From Acetobacteraceae bacterium ESL0709 (GTDB taxonomy: Bacteria > Pseudomonadota > Alphaproteobacteria > Acetobacterales > Acetobacteraceae): a stretch of 64,000 bases of DNA. Below, piece by piece: positions 59,651-64,000 of this stretch. The stretch is from the NCBI GenBank assembly GCA_029433415.1, contig JAQTIA010000003.1:372001-436000 (forward strand), written 5' to 3'. Position 1 is the stretch's first letter; every line of letters begins with the position of its first letter. The translations under genes were made by a program, and so were the position numbers. Below the pieces are notes generated by a model. The model worked only from the letters and a program-made list of their open reading frames with translations. It had not been told where the DNA came from and did no database searches.

Positions 59651-61504
59651 CTAGCGCTTCCTGACAATAATCTGATTCAGGTCACGTACTGCTCCGTGAG
59701 CGGCACTCGTCGTCAGGGCGGCATAAGCCTGCAAAGCTTGTGAAACCTGACGATCTCTACGAGGCTTCCAGCCTTCTTGGCCTTTTTGATTCATAATCTC
59801 ACGGCGTGCTTTTATAACATCATCGCTAACATCCAAATGCAGACGACGATTGGGAATGTCGATTTCAATCATATCGCCTTCCTCAACCAGCCCTATTAAC
59901 CCGCCCTCTGCTGCTTCTGGAGAGATATGGCCGACAGAAAGCCCGGAACTCCCGCCTGAAAAACGACCATCAGTGATAAGCGCGCATTCAGCTCCAAGAC
60001 CGATTGATTTCAGATAACTGGTTGGATAAAGCATTTCCTGCATGCCGGGTCCTCCTTTAGGGCCTTCATACCGGATCACCACAACGTCTCTGGCTATAAC
60101 GGATTTGGAGAGGATCGCTTTTACAGCATCTTCCTGACTATCAAAAACGCGCGCGCGTCCTCTAAAAGTCAAAATTGCTTCATCAACTCCCGCCGTCTTT
60201 ACGATCGCCCCATCCTCGGCCAGATTACCATATAAAACGGCCAGTCCTCCATCCTGCGAGAAGGCATGCTCCTTATCACGGATGACGCCTGTCGCACGGT
60301 CTGTATCCAATTCCCTGTAACGATTGGCCTGAGAGAAAGCTTCCGTAGTGCGCACTCCCCCGGGAGCTGCGCTGAAACGTTGCAGGGCAGGGGCTTTCTG
60401 ATTGAGAATATCCCATTCCTTTAGAGCATCCTCAAGGGTTCTACTGTGAACAGAAGAGACATTTTTATGGAGCAACCCAGCCCTGTCCAGCTCCCCCAGA
60501 ATAGCAGGAATACCGCCGGCACGATGCACATCTTCCATATGGACATTAGCCTTGGCTGGCGAAACCTTGCACAGATTAGGCACTTTACGGGAGAGGTGAT
60601 CAATATCGCTCATTTTGAAGTCTATGCCAGCCTCATGAGCAGCGGCGAGCAAATGCAGGACCGTGTTGGTCGACCCCCCCATAGCGATATCCAGCGCCAT
60701 CGCATTTTCAAAAGCATCTCTTGTTGCAATGGCACGAGGCAGGACACTCTCATCATCCTGTTCATAATAACGACGCGCCAGCGCCACACTCAGGCGACCC
60801 GCTTCTAGGAAAAGTTCACGCCGGTCTGCATGAGTCGCGAGAAGAGAACCATTCCCTGGCAGGGAAAGTCCCAACGCTTCTGTCAGGCAATTCATGGAAT
60901 TCGCCGTAAACATTCCTGAACAGGAACCACAAGTCGGGCAGGCCGAACGCTCAATCTGTTCCGACTGCGCCTCGCTGATACGGTCATCAGCAGCCACCAC
61001 CATCGACGTTACAAGATCAACAGCCTTATCAATGCCGTCCAGATTTGTACGTCCTGCCTCCATGGGACCACCAGAAACAAAGACAGTCGGAATGTTGAGG
61101 CGCAGAGCCGCCATTAACATCCCTGGCGTGATCTTGTCGCAGTTGCTGATACAGACCAGCGCATCAGCACAATGAGCATTAACCATATATTCGACTGAAT
61201 CAGCAATGAGCTCGCGGGAAGGAAGAGAATAAAGCATCCCTCCATGTCCCATGGCTATGCCGTCATCAATAGCGATTGTGTCAAATTCACGCGCAATCCC
61301 ACCTGCTTCCTGAACGGCGGTCGCCACCAGATCCCCCAGATTTTTCAGATGAACGTGGCCAGGTACAAATTGCGTATAGGAATTGGCTATAGCGATAATC
61401 GGCTTGCCAAAATCGGCTTCTTTCATACCCGTTGCTCTCCAGAGCGCACGGGCCCCAGCCATGTTACGGCCATGAGTACTGGTGCGTGATCGATAGGCAG
61501 GCAT
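59651..61504 (-). CDS. ilvD: Dihydroxy-acid dehydratase
   Basis: A 617-residue enzyme of branched-chain amino acid synthesis that converts 2,3-dihydroxy acids to 2-keto acids. Iron-sulfur cluster Cys are in [10 protein letters not shown] and [18 protein letters not shown]. Other family signatures are GRSSTHGRN-like [33 protein letters not shown] and the intact C-terminus. Length equals the family norm. Divergent from msrA. Confidence 0.95.
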   Translation of the reverse strand: MPAYRSRTSTHGRNMAGARALWRATGMKEADFGKPIIAIANSYTQFVPGHVHLKNLGDLVATAVQEAGGIAREFDTIAIDDGIAMGHGGMLYSLPSRELIADSVEYMVNAHCADALVCISNCDKITPGMLMAALRLNIPTVFVSGGPMEAGRTNLDGIDKAVDLVTSMVVAADDRISEAQSEQIERSACPTCGSCSGMFTANSMNCLTEALGLSLPGNGSLLATHADRRELFLEAGRLSVALARRYYEQDDESVLPRAIATRDAFENAMALDIAMGGSTNTVLHLLAAAHEAGIDFKMSDIDHLSRKVPNLCKVSPAKANVHMEDVHRAGGIPAILGELDRAGLLHKNVSSVHSRTLEDALKEWDILNQKAPALQRFSAAPGGVRTTEAFSQANRYRELDTDRATGVIRDKEHAFSQDGGLAVLYGNLAEDGAIVKTAGVDEAILTFRGRARVFDSQEDAVKAILSKSVIARDVVVIRYEGPKGGPGMQEMLYPTSYLKSIGLGAECALITDGRFSGGSSGLSVGHISPEAAEGGLIGLVEEGDMIEIDIPNRRLHLDVSDDVIKARREIMNQKGQEGWKPRRDRQVSQALQAYAALTTSAAHGAVRDLNQIIVRKR

Positions 61505-61658
61505 AGGAAGAAACCTTTTCGTCTAACAGTTAATTTGGTAACAAATTAACGATAATAAGATATTCTTAAGCAATATATGGAAAAATACTCTAAAATTCCA
61601 GTCACAAAAACGAATTCATATCTCGTGATAATCTTGTAATGCACAGAAGAAAAACGAC

Positions 61659-62213
61659 ATGACAAAATCATCATCCATCCTGCTGGGAGGCGGTTGTTTC
61701 TGGTGTGTCGAGGCTATACTCAGCCCGCTTCGGGGAGTCACTTCAGCCAGACCCGGCTATGCGGGCGGTCATATCAAGAATCCGACTTATGAACAGGTCT
61801 GCACAGGGCAGACAGGACACGCAGAAGTTGTAAAAGTGGATTATGATCCGCGCCTCATTTCACTCAGCAATCTGCTCCGAATTTTCTTTACAACCCATGA
61901 TCCGACCCAGCTTGACAGACAGGGAAATGACATCGGCACGCAATATCGTTCCGTAATTTTCGGCGATGAGGATCAACAAAAAACCGCCCGCACCATCAAA
62001 GAAGAAATTGAGAAGGAGCATATATGGCCAACTCCGATTGTCACAGCCATTGAGGGGCCAGCTCATTTCTGGGAAGCTGAGCTTAAACATCATGACTATT
62101 TCAAACATAATCCTCATACAGCCTATTGTGCTGCCGTCATTGCTCCCAAAGTTGCCAAAGCCCGCAAGCTTTATCAGCACTATTTCCTGTCTGACAACAA
62201 AGACAAAAAATAG
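61659..62213 (+). CDS. msrA: Peptide methionine-S-sulfoxide reductase
   Basis: A 184-residue enzyme that repairs oxidised methionine. The GCFWC motif has catalytic Cys13; further signatures are GVTSARPGYAGG, YEQVCTGQTGHAEVVKVDYD, FFTTHDPTQLDRQGNDIGTQ and YRSVIF. The C-terminus carries a further Cys (YCAAVIAPK) that could act as a resolving Cys. Convergent with the ABC transporter gene, 11 bp apart. Confidence 0.92.
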   Translation: MTKSSSILLGGGCFWCVEAILSPLRGVTSARPGYAGGHIKNPTYEQVCTGQTGHAEVVKVDYDPRLISLSNLLRIFFTTHDPTQLDRQGNDIGTQYRSVIFGDEDQQKTARTIKEEIEKEHIWPTPIVTAIEGPAHFWEAELKHHDYFKHNPHTAYCAAVIAPKVAKARKLYQHYFLSDNKDKK

Positions 62214-62224
62214 TGCTGAAAGAA

Positions 62225-63550
62225 TTAATCCTCGTTCTCAAGCATTAATCTATCGGCCTCTTCATCATAACTGAAGAGGCCGGCGTAACGTGCCCAGGCA
62301 ATGGCCGTATTCAAAGTCTGCTGGGCGTAATTCTGTGACATTGTCTTTTCAAGAATATGCCTGACAGTCTCTGCACTGACCGTGTGATTGGGGCGTTCGT
62401 CAAGAATGTTTCTGATAACACGTAACAGGGGCAGGGCACGTAACAATGCTGTACGCATGATGTCACGCCGTGCATCAGCATCGCCTTCAACAAAAACACG
62501 ACCCGTTTGTGTAAGGATAATGTCTCCGTCCTCAAGCTGCGCCAGATCAAGAAGTTGCAAAGTCTCTCCCAAAGGAAACAAATCATCCAGCGTCATTTGC
62601 AGACGTTGGGCCAGCTCGGGCAGATCGGCACGTCCATCAAGGGCCTCACTTCCCAAAACCTCCACAAGTCCAACCAGAACCTCAATGGAAAGATCTGGCA
62701 GAGCAATAAAGGTTTCTTCCTCCTCTTCCCGCACTTCTGGAAACGGTGATTCTTCCGAAAGGTCAGCTTCCGAAACAGACGGCGCCCTCCGAGTCATAAG
62801 AGAATAGACCTGATCAACAAAGGCCCTGAAGGCTTTATCTTCTCTGTTACGCGGATGAGTAAAGGGCACAGGAATTTCAAAGGAAATTTTCCCCGGAGAA
62901 GAGGAAAAAAGAAGAATCCTGTCACACATCAGGACAGCTTCCTCAATGGCATGCGTCGCCAAAACCATGGATTTGAGAGGCTCCAGACGCTTCTCGCTCC
63001 ATAATTCAATCAGGTCCGTCCGTAAATTCTCAGCGCCAAGTAATTCAAGATTCAGAAAAGGCTCATCCAGCAAAACAAGATCAGGCTTCCTCACAAAAGC
63101 ACGCGCCAGGGCCGTGCGTTGGCATAATGTCTGAGAGAGTTCGCGAGGGAAAGCGGTTTCATAGCCATCCAGATCCATGATCTCAATGATATGAGCAACA
63201 CGTTCGTCTTTCTCTTCTGCGTCAAGAGAACTTGCTTCCAGAGCCAGACGGATATTTTCTCCAATCGTTAGCCAGGGGAAAAGAGCGTCATCCTGAAGGA
63301 CAATGGAAACTCTTTCAAAATCCTTCGTCGTCGCAATTCTGTCGCCCCAATAAATTTTCCCCTCAACCGGCTTATCCAGCCCACTCATAATGTCCAGAAG
63401 GCTTGATTTTCCTGAACCTGAACGACCGAGAAGGCCGAGTATTTCTCCTTCTTTCACGCTGAAACTGACTTTTTCCACGACGACGATATTTTGCTGGCGC
63501 GACTTGCGCGCCGCCTGTGTACAGTCATTCAATCTAAGAAGATCTGTCAT
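62225..63550 (-). CDS. ABC transporter ATPase, NitT/TauT type with C-terminal associated domain
   Basis: About 441 residues from the ATG at 63550, which overlaps the stop of the permease gene by four bases. Walker A GRSGSGKSS, Walker B DLVLLDEP, H-loop ATHAIEEAV. The signature motif is degenerate (ELSQTLCQRTALARA instead of LSGGMRQR). After ~260 residues follows the helical AAA-associated domain (VLVGLVEVLGSEALDGRADL, ETLQLLDLAQLEDGDIILTQ) seen in ATPases of anion/sulfonate importers. The substrate cannot be told from the sequence. Confidence 0.8.
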   Translation of the reverse strand: MTDLLRLNDCTQAARKSRQQNIVVVEKVSFSVKEGEILGLLGRSGSGKSSLLDIMSGLDKPVEGKIYWGDRIATTKDFERVSIVLQDDALFPWLTIGENIRLALEASSLDAEEKDERVAHIIEIMDLDGYETAFPRELSQTLCQRTALARAFVRKPDLVLLDEPFLNLELLGAENLRTDLIELWSEKRLEPLKSMVLATHAIEEAVLMCDRILLFSSSPGKISFEIPVPFTHPRNREDKAFRAFVDQVYSLMTRRAPSVSEADLSEESPFPEVREEEEETFIALPDLSIEVLVGLVEVLGSEALDGRADLPELAQRLQMTLDDLFPLGETLQLLDLAQLEDGDIILTQTGRVFVEGDADARRDIMRTALLRALPLLRVIRNILDERPNHTVSAETVRHILEKTMSQNYAQQTLNTAIAWARYAGLFSYDEEADRLMLENED

Positions 63551-64000
63551 GGATGCATCCTGAATTTGCGATGAATATGTGAACAGAGCGGAAAAAGAAG
63601 CAGATAGGTCAAACCGTAGGAAAACGCTGTGACCAGACATAAAATTCCAAGCTGATCCCCATAATGTCCGGATTTCAAATCTGACAGCAATAATTTTCCC
63701 AGATCAGAACCAGCCACGCCCCCGGAAGACGCCATCATCATACCTGCCAATAAAAGGAGATCCCATAATGGATAGGATGCTAGCAGAGTCCCTCTGGCCA
63801 GGGAGGGCGCCAGTAGCGGTAATTTGACACGTTGCCAGATATGATGATGAGCCAGACGTAATCTGTGCGCTACCTCAATCAGACTATTTCTTAGCTGGTC
63901 TTCATCACGATAGAAAACACTGGCGCCATAGGCTCCCTGTATCGTCACTGCCAGAAGCAAGACTTCCGCAGCCATATCACGAAGAAACGGGAAAAACAGG
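63547..64000 (-). CDS. ABC transporter permease, C-terminal part, open at right edge
   Basis: Reading frame continues past the right edge (FFPFLRDMAAEV at the edge). The visible ~150 residues contain membrane segments (VLLLAVTIQGAYGASVFY; LWDLLLLAGMMMASSGGVAG; LVTAFSYGLTYLLLFPLC) and an EAA-like cytoplasmic loop (IWQRVKLPLLAPSLARGTLL) that docks the ATPase. It overlaps the ATPase start by ATGA, so both are one operon. Probably a NitT/TauT or related anion permease. Confidence 0.75.
   Translation of the reverse strand, partial: LFFPFLRDMAAEVLLLAVTIQGAYGASVFYRDEDQLRNSLIEVAHRLRLAHHHIWQRVKLPLLAPSLARGTLLASYPLWDLLLLAGMMMASSGGVAGSDLGKLLLSDLKSGHYGDQLGILCLVTAFSYGLTYLLLFPLCSHIHRKFRMHP

Overview
The window looks like the chromosome of an alphaproteobacterium, most plausibly an insect-associated acetic acid bacterium (Acetobacteraceae). 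This rests on moderate GC content, proteobacterial housekeeping genes (valS, ilvD, galE, msrA), a GcrA-like regulator and a major royal jelly protein (MRJP)-like gene. No 16S rRNA or other decisive marker is present, so the assignment is an inference.

Layout. (1) 1-2.9 kb: the 3' end of a filamentous-haemagglutinin/CDI-like exoprotein with a lipase-like C-terminus, split at a poly-G tract. It is followed by very AT-rich multi-membrane proteins (one broken, one intact) that look like immunity genes, and by an orphan haemagglutinin fragment. (2) 2.9-5.7 kb: small unknown genes and a secreted MRJP/Yellow-like protein. (3) 5.8-51.9 kb, almost entirely minus strand: a contractile-tail prophage or domesticated phage-like element. 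Read in the direction of transcription (right to left) it has a repressor with operator, GcrA-like and helical regulators, small and large terminase, portal, three beta-repeat cargo genes, a wedge-like protein, a NUDIX-prohead protease fusion, decoration protein, capsid, connectors, DUF3383-type sheath, tube, a tail chaperone with a programmed -1 frameshift, a 19-kb toxin/immunity-like array, two fibres, fibre-assembly-like proteins, lysis genes, baseplate plug, J protein, DUF2612-like protein, spike, and Rz/Rz1-like spanins. No integrase, replication genes, conventional tape-measure protein or baseplate hub are visible. (4) 52-64 kb: ordinary host genes, namely a secreted repeat protein, galE, tRNA-Cys, a TolC-family channel, valS, a lipoprotein, ilvD, msrA and an ABC transporter of the nitrate/taurine type.

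The most unusual part is 16.4-35.4 kb. Three paralogous 556-593 residue proteins share an approximately 110-residue N-terminus, a disordered variable middle, a C-terminal lytic-transglycosylase (SLT) domain and a short C-terminal tail motif. They sit exactly where a tape measure gene is expected, immediately after the frameshifting tail chaperone. Each is followed by a run of small secreted, cysteine-containing proteins (4, 8 and 12 genes or remnants) that all belong to one divergent family. The run shows tandem duplication, cassette-like mosaicism and decay. My reading is that phage-tail-associated muramidases are paired with an expanding repertoire of periplasmic inhibitors, either as effector/immunity sets delivered by a tail-like particle or as superinfection immunity comparable in logic to T4 Spackle against gp5 lysozyme. 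The muramidase fold and the paralogy are visible in the sequence; the inhibitory role is inference.
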